A stretch of DNA of 64,000 nt from Gemmatimonadota bacterium (GCA_009837395.1 VXTP01000006.1:248001-312000); one strand, 5' to 3'; counted from the first letter of the stretch, positions 34,819 through 43,680 are shown. The notes: generated from the letters alone by a model not told the origin. Numbers and translations: made by a program.

Positions 34819-35667
34819 TTACAATCCGAAATGTCGCCGCATGCGGGTCACGGCGGCTTTCTCTTCCTTGCTCAATGATTCCAGTTCGTACTCCTCTTCG
34901 GTGATTTGATCCCGGTATTCCTCCAGGGGCAACCCGCTCTTGCCGGTTTCGTTGAAGTAGGCGCTCAGCTGGTAGCGCTGGAAGATGTTCATCCTTGGAT
35001 AGTCCCGGGTCCAGACGGCGGCGTCGTGCAGAAGGTGGGTCGAGAACACGAGGACATCACCGGCGTCCATGGGCACGGTGATGGAGACGGGCGGGTCGTG
35101 GCCGACCTTCAGCCCATCGGGCGGTGCGAAGGCCGACTTGTGGCTGCCGGGCACCAGGCTGAATCCCGTCCCCTCGGGCACGTCGGCCAGCGCGACCCAG
35201 GTGGCCAGGTGGCTGCAGTAGATCTCGCCGCTTGCCGCCTGGTAATCGTTGTGCGGATTGCGGAATCCCGGCGGGAACTTGAACCCGCTGTCGTCCCGGT
35301 GGTAGCCCTGGTGGTCCTCGTCGCCCGGCGTCGCCGGGTCCATTTTCGTGAAGTTACAGTGAAACAGTCGCGGCGCGCCCATGGTGAGCCCCGCGACGAC
35401 GCGGATGATCTCCGGATCGGCATTCAGTTCCTGGAACAACCGGTGGCCGTACTGGATGTGGTCCAGGTGCGTCTTGTACGGTTCCTGACGGTGCCTGAAT
35501 ACCGGCGCGGGGATCTCGGGCTCGTCCACGGAGAGCCAGTAACCTACGACCTCCAGGATGCGCGCCAGGCGGTCCGGCGCGATCACGCCGCGCAGGTGCA
35601 GGTAGCCGTGCAGGTCGAAATGCCACTTCTCTTCTTCAGTCAACAGATGGGCATATTTCGACGGCAT
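34819..35667 (-). CDS. Phytanoyl-CoA dioxygenase (PhyH) family protein
   Basis: A 282-residue putative Fe(II)/2-oxoglutarate oxygenase. It starts MPSKYAHLLTEEEKWHFDLH. The iron motif is GYHRDDSGF (His-x-Asp), and the distal His is probably LLHDAAVWT, followed by an Arg in YPRMNIFQRY. The PGSHKSAF block is typical of the family. It is followed after 20 nt by the selenoprotein candidate and then by a TauD-type dioxygenase, giving a three-gene minus-strand oxygenase/redox run. It is not closely similar to the paralogue at 10359, so the substrate probably differs. Confidence 0.88.
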   Translation of the reverse strand: MPSKYAHLLTEEEKWHFDLHGYLHLRGVIAPDRLARILEVVGYWLSVDEPEIPAPVFRHRQEPYKTHLDHIQYGHRLFQELNADPEIIRVVAGLTMGAPRLFHCNFTKMDPATPGDEDHQGYHRDDSGFKFPPGFRNPHNDYQAASGEIYCSHLATWVALADVPEGTGFSLVPGSHKSAFAPPDGLKVGHDPPVSITVPMDAGDVLVFSTHLLHDAAVWTRDYPRMNIFQRYQLSAYFNETGKSGLPLEEYRDQITEEEYELESLSKEEKAAVTRMRRHFGL

Positions 35668-35752
35668 GGACGGACCTCTGACGGTTCAGTCGACAAACAC
35701 CGTGGGTGCGTGGAATCCTTTTCGGTTCCGGGCGCCCTACCGGCATGGTGCC

Positions 35753-36523
35753 CTATCGCCCCAGCCAACCTCCGTCGACGGCCAGTACCGCACCGTGGAC
35801 GTAGTTGGAAGCGTCCGAACTGAGGTAGACGACGGCGCCGCCCAGGTCGCTCGGCCCACCCCACCGGCCGGCGGGGATACGTTCGGATATGGACCTGGAA
35901 CGCTCCTTGTCGTTCTGCAGGGCCGACGTGAGGTCGGTGGCGATATAGCCCGGTGCGATCGCGTTGACGTTGACGCCCTTGGAGGCCCATTCGTTGGAAA
36001 GGGCCATGACCAGTTGTGCGACGGCCCCCTTGGACGCCGCGTAACTGGGCACGGTGATGCCGCCCTGGAAGGACAGTACGGACGCGGTGAACACGATCTT
36101 CCCACGGCCCCGGGCGACCATGTCCCGTCCGATCTCCCGGCTCAGGATGAACGGCGCGTTGAGGTTCACGTTCATGACCGTGTCCCAGTATTCGTCGGAA
36201 TGTTCGGCGGCGGGCGCCCGCAATGTAAGCCCGGCGTTGTTGACGAGGATATCGATGACCGGGAAATCGTTCTTGACCTGGTGAATGAAATCATTCAGCG
36301 CGTCCCGGTCGTTCAGGTCGACGCTGTAACCGGTAAACCGGCGGCCCATGGCCGTGACGGCCCCTTCAATTTCGCTGCCGGACGACTCCATCGACGCGCT
36401 GACGCCCACGATATCCGCGCCTGCTTCGGCGAGCGCTTCGGCCAGTCCCCTGCCGATTCCCCGGCGGCAGCCGGTTACGAGGGCGGTTTTGCCGTCCAGT
36501 TTGAATGCGTCCAGTATGGACAT
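35753..36523 (-). CDS. SDR-family dehydrogenase, 2-deoxy-D-gluconate 3-dehydrogenase (KduD)-like
   Basis: A 256-residue short-chain dehydrogenase. The cofactor motif is TGCRRGIGRGLAEA, LVNNAG follows, the catalytic Ser is in TASVLSFQGGI, and Tyr-x-x-x-Lys is YAASK. The segment LSFQGGITVPSYAASKGAV is nearly the KduD signature, so conversion of keto-deoxy sugar acids is likely. The C terminus VHGAVLAVDGGWLGR is typical. It is on the minus strand; the GH32 gene lies upstream with a 242-nt spacer. The PhyH gene follows after 85 nt. Confidence 0.88.
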   Translation of the reverse strand: MSILDAFKLDGKTALVTGCRRGIGRGLAEALAEAGADIVGVSASMESSGSEIEGAVTAMGRRFTGYSVDLNDRDALNDFIHQVKNDFPVIDILVNNAGLTLRAPAAEHSDEYWDTVMNVNLNAPFILSREIGRDMVARGRGKIVFTASVLSFQGGITVPSYAASKGAVAQLVMALSNEWASKGVNVNAIAPGYIATDLTSALQNDKERSRSISERIPAGRWGGPSDLGGAVVYLSSDASNYVHGAVLAVDGGWLGR

Positions 36524-36765
36524 GAAGTCTCCGTTTTTAAGCGTGAACCGTTGAGGGCAGTGGTTCCCGGAACGCGGCCACGGGAATGCTTTCAGCAGGC
36601 CGCTTATTGACGATTAGAAAAAGTTGCGGCGCGCATGGTTTGTCAACCGGGAAAGTGTGCATATCGATAGGAGCAGCGGACTATTTCAAGCCGGGGAAAA
36701 GATGCTCGACGATCTTCAGAAGGATGATCGTGATAATGGGAATCGCACCGATAATAGCGAAGCCG

Positions 36766-38292
36766 TCACATGCGCGTCGGTGCCAGGTTCCAGGCCTGCA
36801 GCGACTTGAACCTTGCCGCGCCGCCACGTGCGAACAGGCTGATGCCCGTGCTGTCGGTTCGCGTCGGATAGATGCGCTGGGTCACGCATTGCCGGCGGTT
36901 GGCGAAAACCTCGAGGATCGATCGATCCAGGAAGATGCGCAGGACCAGCGGTTCGCCCGGCGCCAGTTCGAAAGGCCCCTCCTGCGCGGTGACGTACTGC
37001 TCGCACTCTGGCAGGTGCGGCTGCAGGCTTCGGTACCGGGTGTAACGTATTTCGCGGTCGAGCGACGACCGGCTGACGTCGACGCGGAGGACAGCGGCCG
37101 CCACATCGCAGGAGACCGCGGTTTCCTCCTCGCCCCCCGGGGAGCGCCGCACTTTCACGCCGACCTCCCGCGCCTCCCGGGGATCGATCTCGATCGCCAG
37201 TTCCAGGCAGTCCCCGCCGATGCCCTCGACGGCCACTTCGGAATCGGCGGATACTTCGATGGACCCATGGCGGCGGGCATCCAGCCGCAGCACTTCAAGC
37301 TCCGGCACGGGATCGATCTGCAGGTGTCCGCCGGGCCCCGGCGACAGCAGGCGGGGTACGGTCATTGCGCCCGACCACCCGGATTCGCGCTCGCGATCGT
37401 TTCCGCGCAGCTCGCGGACCCAGTCGAAGAAGACGCGCCGCCCGTTCGGATCCAGCAGCGTCCGCGGACCGCCCAGATGACCTCCTTCCCAGCTCATGCG
37501 CCCGTGTATCTCGGGAAAAAACCGTTCATCCCGCACCTCGCCGATGTAGTACTGGCTTCCCTGCAGATGGCTGCAGAAGAGTAATATGTGCCGGTCGCCG
37601 AAGGGGAAGAAATCGGGCACGGCGCAGTCCTCGCCGCCTTCGGTCCACGGCCGCCTCGATTGATAAAACACATCGACGTACTCCCAGGTGCACAGGTCCT
37701 CCGATTTAAAGAGAAACGCGGCGTCCCCCCGGCCTTTCGGGTCCCGGTTGTTGACGGCGGCGTAATACTGGCCGTTCGCCAGCCACCCGCAGGGGTCGTG
37801 CATGGTGTAGCGGCCGAAATCGGCGCTTCCCTCTTCCGGCTCGGGGATCACCGGATTGCCCGGGTCTTTCGTCCACTCGATCAGCAGGTCGTCGCTGCTG
37901 CGGGCGAGACAGAGTCCGTCGGGGTTGCCGTAGTAAATCAGTACCGGAACGCCTTCCTTGCTGACCAGGGCGCCCCCGCTGAAGCAGCCCTTCCGGTCCG
38001 GTCCGTCCGCATCCGGTATCAGCGCCACAGGATGGTGGACCCAGTGCACGAGGTCGGTGCTGGAGGCATGGCCCCATTGAATGAGATGCCAGTAGGCGCC
38101 GTGCGGATTGTACTGGTAGAAGATGTGATAGCGGCCCTTCCAGTACAGGGCCCCGTTGATATCGTTCATCCAGGCCGCCGGCGGCGTGAAGTGGTAGGCG
38201 GGCCGGTGCGGGTCGCGAGCCAGCGCGGCAGTGAGCGCGCCGGCTGCCCGGATACGGGCTTCCATCTGTTCAATCCGGTTGTCGTCGGTCAT
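36766..38292 (-). CDS. Glycoside hydrolase family 32 (beta-fructosidase-like)
   Basis: A 508-residue GH32 enzyme. The nucleophile block is AAWMNDINGALY (family WMNDPNG, Pro replaced by Ile). HIFYQYNPHGAYW and WGHASSTDLVHW follow, then MHDPCGW at the RDP position (Arg replaced by His) and GGEDCAVPDFFPFG carrying the Glu/Cys of the acid-base motif. The C-terminal beta-sandwich ends with SILEVFANRRQCVTQRIYP, as in invertases/levanases. There is no signal peptide, so it should act in the cytoplasm on short fructans or sucrose-like glycosides. Two of the three motif positions deviate, so specificity may be atypical. Confidence 0.88.
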   Translation of the reverse strand: MTDDNRIEQMEARIRAAGALTAALARDPHRPAYHFTPPAAWMNDINGALYWKGRYHIFYQYNPHGAYWHLIQWGHASSTDLVHWVHHPVALIPDADGPDRKGCFSGGALVSKEGVPVLIYYGNPDGLCLARSSDDLLIEWTKDPGNPVIPEPEEGSADFGRYTMHDPCGWLANGQYYAAVNNRDPKGRGDAAFLFKSEDLCTWEYVDVFYQSRRPWTEGGEDCAVPDFFPFGDRHILLFCSHLQGSQYYIGEVRDERFFPEIHGRMSWEGGHLGGPRTLLDPNGRRVFFDWVRELRGNDRERESGWSGAMTVPRLLSPGPGGHLQIDPVPELEVLRLDARRHGSIEVSADSEVAVEGIGGDCLELAIEIDPREAREVGVKVRRSPGGEEETAVSCDVAAAVLRVDVSRSSLDREIRYTRYRSLQPHLPECEQYVTAQEGPFELAPGEPLVLRIFLDRSILEVFANRRQCVTQRIYPTRTDSTGISLFARGGAARFKSLQAWNLAPTRM

Positions 38293-38505
38293 TTTATCGC
38301 TCGTGGAATGTCTGCCCGGGTTATCTTCGTGCGGGTCTATGCATGGCCTGGGTCACGATTCGCGGGCTGAACCGGTCCGGGCGAGTGGCCGCTAACGGGC
38401 GCCATTCGCCGATTCGTTGAAGATATGCTTGATATATGGAGAACCTATGGGCGTAATTTACATACACAAACGAGGCCCCGCCAGTTCGTCGATCGTGGAG
38501 ATACC

Positions 38506-39207
38506 ATGGTCATTGAAACCCCCCGATACACGATTCGTTCGCTCAATTCGAACCGGACCTACTGGGAGCAGGACGTGTTCCCGGATTGGACCGCCCTCAA
38601 CTGCTATCGGCACTTTCCGGACGGCGGGATCGGGACCGGGGTCGAACCCCATTACCACGACAACGACGAGCTTTGGCTGTTCACCACGGGCTGCGGGGAG
38701 GTCCGTCTGGACGGCGTAAGACACGAGATCACGCCGAATACGCTGGTCTATACGCCCATGGGCTGCGTCCACCAGTTCCAGATGTTCACGCCCTACGAGA
38801 ACAACGCCATCGTGACGCGCCTGGAGCGGGCGGGCAGGCCGCTGCACCTCACCGTGGAGAAGTATGGCCCCCCTGCGCCTACCGTGCCCGGATTCGCCGT
38901 ACCGGGCAGCATGAATACCGGCCCCATACGGGATCCCGGCCCAAGGTGCCCCATCTCCGAATGGCGGCTGCAGCGATATGAAGAGGTGAACGCCCAGGGA
39001 GACACTCAGCATGACACCGTGCTGAACCGGAACGAGCACTGGATAGTACTGAGCGGGGCCGTGCAGCTGTCGCTGGACGGACGGGACGTTTCGCTCGAAC
39101 CGGGGGATATCGCGCTGATCCGGGCGGGAATCGTCCGCCGGTTATCCGCGGAAGACCGAAGTACGCGGGCGGTTGTCGCGCGGGAGCATCCGGTAGAAGC
39201 AGCCTAG
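38506..39207 (+). CDS. Bicupin protein
   Basis: The start is ATG 38506; the upstream in-frame start at 38425 has no ribosome site. The 233-residue product contains two cupin domains. Domain 1 at about residues 40-110 has VEPHYHDNDELWLF (HxH..E metal motif) and MGCVHQFQMF (distal His). Domain 2 at about residues 165-225 has LNRNEHWIVLSGAVQLSLDG and LEPGDIALIRAGI, with a poorer metal site. Proteins like this include sugar-phosphate isomerases and metal oxygenases; no substrate can be named. It is divergent from the GH32 gene and is the last GC-rich gene before the AT-richer island. Confidence 0.8.
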   Translation: MVIETPRYTIRSLNSNRTYWEQDVFPDWTALNCYRHFPDGGIGTGVEPHYHDNDELWLFTTGCGEVRLDGVRHEITPNTLVYTPMGCVHQFQMFTPYENNAIVTRLERAGRPLHLTVEKYGPPAPTVPGFAVPGSMNTGPIRDPGPRCPISEWRLQRYEEVNAQGDTQHDTVLNRNEHWIVLSGAVQLSLDGRDVSLEPGDIALIRAGIVRRLSAEDRSTRAVVAREHPVEAA

Positions 39208-39280
39208 TCTGAACCCACCGCTTGGTGGATCCTGCAGTCATCTGAAAACTATGCAACTTGACACGGAAGCAGGATATAAT

Positions 39281-39292
39281 TACATTCCATAG
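39281..39292 (+). repeat. Left copy of a 12-bp direct repeat flanking the DUF5131-TcmP module
   Basis: TACATTCCATAG occurs here, 110 nt before the DUF5131 start, and again at 41442-41453 where it encodes the last three codons and stop of TcmP. The two copies bracket the AT-rich module. The left copy could be an attachment- or target-like site, or a remnant of a former tcmP 3' end. Confidence 0.5.
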
Positions 39293-39401
39293 TAAACAAG
39301 CGTTTAGTAGTTTCTAGTAAGGATTCTGAGAGGAACTTGAAGAGTATAGATTCAGTCTAAGGTGTCTGTGCAAGTAAACTTTACACGATGTTGGAGTCAA
39401 C

Positions 39402-40157
39402 ATGGCTAACAATTCGGCAATCGAGTGGACTGATGCGACTTGGAATCCTGTAACAGGTTGCAACAAGATATCACGTGGCTGCGATAATTGTTACGCAGAA
39501 CGATTCGCAGAACGGTGGCGTGGTGTCTCGGGTCACCCATACGAGCAGGGCTTCAACTTACGCCTGTGGCCATCCCGTCTCATCCAACCATCACGATGGC
39601 TTAAGCCTAGAATGATTTTCGTAAATTCGATGAGCGATTTGTTCCATAAACGCATCGACCCCAAGTATATTGACTTAGTATTCAGTACTATGGAAACCGT
39701 TAATTGGCATGTCTATCAGATACTAACAAAACGAAGTTCGCTCATGAAGGCATACTTACAAACTAGATATGCAGATCGCCTTGTTCCTGATCATATATGG
39801 TGCGGTGTATCCGTTGAAGACCATTCGGCAATTTCAAGGATTAACCACCTTCGTTCGACACCAGTAAGCGTTCGGTTTTTATCGTTAGAACCACTTCTAG
39901 GTCCTATCAAAAACATCGATCTTGAAGGGATTTCTTGGGTAATCGTCGGTGGTGAGAGTGGTCCTAACGCAAGGCCCATGAGGCCAGAATGGGTACGTGA
40001 TATTCGGGACTGTTGTGCGAAAGCTGGAGTACCTTTCTTCTTCAAACAGTGGGGAGGACGGACTCCTAAAGCCGGAGGTCGTGAATTAGAAGGCGTAGAG
40101 CATAACGCTATGCCTAGAGAACCTTTAGAGAACGCCCAAAATAGCATCCCCGCGTAA
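39402..40157 (+). CDS. DUF5131 (phage Gp37/Gp68-like) three-Cys-motif protein
   Basis: A 251-residue protein of the Gp37/Gp68 family, typically found on phage and mobile regions. The family signature IEWTDATWNPVTGCNKIS opens the protein, with Cys20, Cys27 and Cys30 (Cx6CxxC), FVNSMSDLFHKRI, WHVYQILTKRS, WCGVSVED, RFLSLEPLLGP, WVIVGGESGPNARPM and a C-terminal FFFKQWGG. The three Cys have been proposed to bind an Fe-S cluster in a radical-SAM-like fold; this is not proven. It is AT-richer than the surrounding genes, has GGAG before the ATG, and is followed after 180 nt by its usual partner TcmP. Confidence 0.92.
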   Translation: MANNSAIEWTDATWNPVTGCNKISRGCDNCYAERFAERWRGVSGHPYEQGFNLRLWPSRLIQPSRWLKPRMIFVNSMSDLFHKRIDPKYIDLVFSTMETVNWHVYQILTKRSSLMKAYLQTRYADRLVPDHIWCGVSVEDHSAISRINHLRSTPVSVRFLSLEPLLGPIKNIDLEGISWVIVGGESGPNARPMRPEWVRDIRDCCAKAGVPFFFKQWGGRTPKAGGRELEGVEHNAMPREPLENAQNSIPA

Positions 40158-40337
40158 TCCTGATGAGGAAACCCCTCAGATCCTACCGTTTAGAACCATA
40201 GTACATTAAAGAACATACGTTGCTTTTACCGTGCTCGCAGGTCTGCTGCCTGTTTGTTGCTGTCAAATTAGCAGTCCGTTGATGCACTGCGGATATACTA
40301 GATCCAGTTTCCAAACGTATAGCGCTAAGGAGAAGGC

Positions 40338-41453
40338 ATGGAATCGACTTTTTTTTCGGGCAAGCGTCCGTGGTCCAAGATTAAAGATCAGATTCTTAGT
40401 CAGTATATGCCGGCGTACCTTTCAAAGGTAGCGAAGCTGGGAAAACCGATCATTCTCATCGACGCATTTGCCGGCCCAGCGAAGTTTGATGATGGTTCAG
40501 CAGGCTCGCCACTGATTATCTGCCATGCAGCTGAAAAACACGTAAAAGGAAGGTATCAAGCGATTTTCGTTAACAGCCAGCAGGACCACCACGACAAGTT
40601 ATCGTATGTACTTTCCAGTTTCATTGAACAGAACAAGGTAGTTGCACTCCACGGAACTGCTGACGAGCTTCTAACAAAGGTACGTGATGTACTCGACGAT
40701 CATACAGTGTTTCTGTACCTTGATCCTTTTGGTTTAAAGGGCTGCGAGTTTTCAATTATCGAACCATTCCTGCAGCGAAATAGGACTTACAGTACAGAAA
40801 TAGTTGTCAATCTCAACATTCCAACGATGCATCGCCTTGCATCACGCCATGCTGTATCTGCAGGTCGGTCCGAAGTTGCTCAAATACGTGCTTTTCACAA
40901 TCAACTTACAATGGTTCTTGGTGGTAACTATTGGAAGGACGTACTTTTGGCCGACTCGATAGAGCCAGAGAAGAAAGCCGACCTGGTAATGGCAATGTAT
41001 CGAGATAAAATCCTAAGTATTCGAGAACCAAGAGCTTACAGTGGATCTTGTCCGGTTCGAGAAAAGGTTCACAGTAGCATAAAGTACTACGTCACCTTCT
41101 TCTCACGTCACCAGGATGCAATGCTTCTAATGAACGACGCAATGTGTACAGCTTATCATCAGAGGATGTATGAGTCTTGGACAGAAGGCACGTTGTTTGA
41201 GGACTCGAACTGGCAGGATATTCGTGATCTACAAAAACTTGAGGAAATCGTCATCAACTCGGTTAGCGAAGCTTCCCGTAAAAAAAGCCGTCTGGAGTTA
41301 TGGGTCGATATCGTGCAGAAGAACTTTATGCAGTTCACCTCCAGTGAGTATAGAAAAGCGATTAGGAAACTAGTTAAGGAGAATAACCTAGCATTTGATG
41401 ATGTTAGAGGCACGGGAAAACTTAATAACGACATTCGACTCTACATTCCATAG
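40338..41453 (+). CDS. tcmP: Three-Cys-motif partner protein TcmP
   Basis: A 371-residue TcmP protein, the usual neighbour of DUF5131 genes. It begins MESTFFSGKRPWSKIKDQIL. The characteristic blocks are IILIDAFAGPAKFDDGSAGS (methyltransferase-like glycine loop) and VFLYLDPFGLKGCEF, which place it near Rossmann-type nucleic-acid methyltransferase folds; the biochemical function is unknown. The C-terminal half is helical. A strong AAGGAGAAGG site precedes the ATG. Like its partner, it is clearly AT-richer than the chromosome around it. It ends on the right copy of the 12-bp direct repeat. Confidence 0.92.
   Translation: MESTFFSGKRPWSKIKDQILSQYMPAYLSKVAKLGKPIILIDAFAGPAKFDDGSAGSPLIICHAAEKHVKGRYQAIFVNSQQDHHDKLSYVLSSFIEQNKVVALHGTADELLTKVRDVLDDHTVFLYLDPFGLKGCEFSIIEPFLQRNRTYSTEIVVNLNIPTMHRLASRHAVSAGRSEVAQIRAFHNQLTMVLGGNYWKDVLLADSIEPEKKADLVMAMYRDKILSIREPRAYSGSCPVREKVHSSIKYYVTFFSRHQDAMLLMNDAMCTAYHQRMYESWTEGTLFEDSNWQDIRDLQKLEEIVINSVSEASRKKSRLELWVDIVQKNFMQFTSSEYRKAIRKLVKENNLAFDDVRGTGKLNNDIRLYIP
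41442..41453 (+). repeat. Right copy of the 12-bp direct repeat
   Basis: TACATTCCATAG, identical to 39281-39292, forming the Tyr-Ile-Pro-stop end of TcmP. Flanking bases differ from the left copy, so identity is limited to 12 bp. Confidence 0.5.
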
Positions 41454-41574
41454 ACGCATAGTCAACAGAAAGTAGGTATAGACCCGAACAAGTGTTTCTG
41501 TCTCTCTGTACAAACATCTACGAAAAACCATTACACCATAGTTGTAAAACCTAAGGAGTCATTTTCAATATCGA

Positions 41575-42558
41575 CTAGTCTTCGCCAATCGCCTGGTGGA
41601 TTTCGTCGAGCCACACGACCATTTCGGCCGTGATATCGTTGTGGGGGCCCTGAATGCCCATCTCCGGCCACGCCCATGCCCCGTTAACCAGTTGGGTTTC
41701 GACCAGGTTGTTTCCGACCCTGACCGCCATGTCGCGGTACTTCGCTTCCCCGGTGAGCGTGTAGAGCATCGCGCCGGCCCAACCGACCTTGCCGGCGCGC
41801 AACAGGCTGAAGTGGTAATCCCCAACGTGCTCGCAGAACCGCATGTACGTTTTCGCCAGGTCCAGCCATTCTACCTCGCCCGTAGCCATGTACAGCCGGC
41901 AAAGGAAACCCGCCGCGATGCCGGGATGGTAGAAGGACTGGTCCCGCGACTCGTCTCGCGTCAGCACGTACCTGAAGTCGTCGCCGTCCATCACCTCGGT
42001 GATCAATCCGCGTTCGCGGCTGTAGACCGTCCACAACTCGTTAGGGAAATCGGGCTGTTCCTTCATCATTCGCCGCATCCAGGCGCCCACGCCCCTGGCC
42101 ACGTCCAGCCGGCCGGTGTAGACGGCGCACCAGCCACAGCCGCTTACGACCCATAGATCCTGTTCGGTGCTACTGCCGCGCGCTGTCGGATGGGAGTAGA
42201 AGCCGCCGCTGGCGGGGTCGCGGAACCCGATGAGGAAGTCCATGCCGCGCCAGGCCAGGTCGAAAGCGCCCATGCGGTGGGCCGCCTTGATGACCCAGGC
42301 GTTGTGGTAGGTGTAGTAGTAGCTGTCGAGCTCGTGGGCGGGACGCGGGCCGAAGTCGCCGTCGGGGAGGAACCCGTGGTGTCTGATCCACCGGAGCATG
42401 CGGCTTGCCGCGTGAGACAGGCCGCACACGAGCAACGCGGCCGGCACCTTGTAGTATTCGGTGACACCGAGACCAGGGTCGCCAAAACTGCCGTCCGCGT
42501 GCAACTGGCCGAGCAGGTAAAGGCCGCCGCGGTCTCTCGCTTCCCTGAAGGTGCTCAT
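41575..42558 (-). CDS. Alpha/alpha-toroid protein (terpenoid cyclase/glycosidase-like fold), function unknown
   Basis: A 327-residue protein rich in repeating helix pairs such as GLYLLGQLHADGSFGDP, YHNAWVIKAAHRMGAFDLAW and PGIAAGFLCRLYMATGEVEW, ending WAWPEMGIQGPHNDITAEMV. The pattern is that of the (alpha/alpha)6 toroids of prenyltransferases/squalene cyclases and some glycosidases (GH88/105/127-like). The QW and DxDD motifs of triterpene cyclases are not seen, so cyclase activity is not claimed. There is no signal peptide. It is a stand-alone minus-strand gene next to the AT-rich island. Confidence 0.7.
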   Translation of the reverse strand: MSTFREARDRGGLYLLGQLHADGSFGDPGLGVTEYYKVPAALLVCGLSHAASRMLRWIRHHGFLPDGDFGPRPAHELDSYYYTYHNAWVIKAAHRMGAFDLAWRGMDFLIGFRDPASGGFYSHPTARGSSTEQDLWVVSGCGWCAVYTGRLDVARGVGAWMRRMMKEQPDFPNELWTVYSRERGLITEVMDGDDFRYVLTRDESRDQSFYHPGIAAGFLCRLYMATGEVEWLDLAKTYMRFCEHVGDYHFSLLRAGKVGWAGAMLYTLTGEAKYRDMAVRVGNNLVETQLVNGAWAWPEMGIQGPHNDITAEMVVWLDEIHQAIGED

Positions 42559-42804
42559 TCAGTACTCTGGCGTGAAGCGTTTGACGATCAAGTCCATCGG
42601 GCCCGAACCCATTCAGTTATTCATATTGATTCGTGTTGAGAAAATCCGAACCCGCTTCCTGATTGAATTCTACGCCGAATTCATTACATTGTAAACCCGA
42701 ACAAGAAGTGTTCCGCGGCAATTTACCTCATCATTGCGCACCATCGTACTCGGCTTTCAATCTCAAACACAGCGTTGCTGCATGCAATGCGGATGGAATC
42801 GGAC

Positions 42805-43680
42805 ATGAAGAAAACGAGTGTTACGCGGTTGTGTTTGATTTGGATGCTCTCGATATGTATCCCCGGTTGTTCGAACGTCATCTTTGTGGAATCGGCGAAC
42901 CAGAACAGCCGGGTCGATTACGTGGTGATTCACGCCACCTCGGCGAATTTCGCGGAATCGGTAAGATTGCTCACCACCCGGACCGGGCGTCCGGTCAGCG
43001 CACATTACCTGATTCCCGACGAAAACGACCCTACCTACGGTCACAGCCGGCTGCGTTTGCATCAATTCGTGAAGGAAAGCCAAAGGGCATGGCACGCCGG
43101 TGTCAGCTACTGGGCCGGGGATAGGGGGCTTAACGCCCGATCCATCGGGATCGAGATCGTAAACGAGTTCAGTTGCGTCTCGGATACGTCAGCTGTCGAG
43201 GATAGCGGTCCGGACGCGCTCGTTTGTGATTTCCCGCCATTCAGCGAAGCGCAGATCGAGATGTTGATCGAATTGCTTCGGGACATTCAGCGACGACACC
43301 CCCGTATTGGGCCGCTCGATTTCGTCGCGCACTCCGATATAGCGGTCCCACACCGGCGCCGATCGGATCCGGGCCCCCTCTTTCCCTGGCGACGGCTGTA
43401 CGACGAAGGCATAGGCGCCTGGTATGACGAGGAAACCAGGTTGCGTTACATGGCACAATTCGAGGACCAGCTACCTACGGTCGAAAGACTGCAGGCCGCG
43501 TTGCTAAGGCTCGGATACCTGGTCGAACCGACCGGCGAACTCGACCACCAGACGCGCTTCGCCCTACGCGCGTTTCAATTGCACTTTCGCCCCTCGGACT
43601 ATCGTGGCTTGCCCGACGTGGAGACCGCGGCCATTCTCTGGAGCCTGATCGATAAATACCGCGGCGGATACCTGCCTTGA
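42805..43680 (+). CDS. AmiD-like N-acetylmuramoyl-L-alanine amidase lipoprotein
   Basis: The start is ATG 42805 (GGAATCGGA upstream), giving 291 residues with a lipoprotein signal MKKTSVTRLCLIWMLSICIP and lipobox Ile-Pro-Gly-Cys. The amidase_2 zinc domain has VVIHATS (first His), AWHAGVSYW and HSDIAVPHRRRSDPGPLFPW (second His and Asp region). SIGIEIVNEF carries the catalytic-region Glu. The C-terminal LQAALLRLGY with a TRFALRAFQ repeat is a peptidoglycan-binding domain. It should trim murein peptides at the outer membrane, as E. coli AmiD does. Confidence 0.9.
   Translation: MKKTSVTRLCLIWMLSICIPGCSNVIFVESANQNSRVDYVVIHATSANFAESVRLLTTRTGRPVSAHYLIPDENDPTYGHSRLRLHQFVKESQRAWHAGVSYWAGDRGLNARSIGIEIVNEFSCVSDTSAVEDSGPDALVCDFPPFSEAQIEMLIELLRDIQRRHPRIGPLDFVAHSDIAVPHRRRSDPGPLFPWRRLYDEGIGAWYDEETRLRYMAQFEDQLPTVERLQAALLRLGYLVEPTGELDHQTRFALRAFQLHFRPSDYRGLPDVETAAILWSLIDKYRGGYLP

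Noticed and set aside
39258-39280. TTGACA and TATAAT as promoter of the DUF5131-TcmP pair
   Set aside because: Both hexamers are perfect but separated by only 11 nt, too short for a sigma70 promoter.
39402-41453. Calling the DUF5131-TcmP pair a defence system outright
   Set aside because: No known defence effector motif or neighbouring defence genes are visible; only composition and pairing suggest mobility.
41575-42558. Squalene/oxidosqualene cyclase to supply the sterol operon
   Set aside because: The toroid-like repeats resemble that fold, but the length is about half, and neither QW repeats nor DxDD/DCTAE-type motifs are present.
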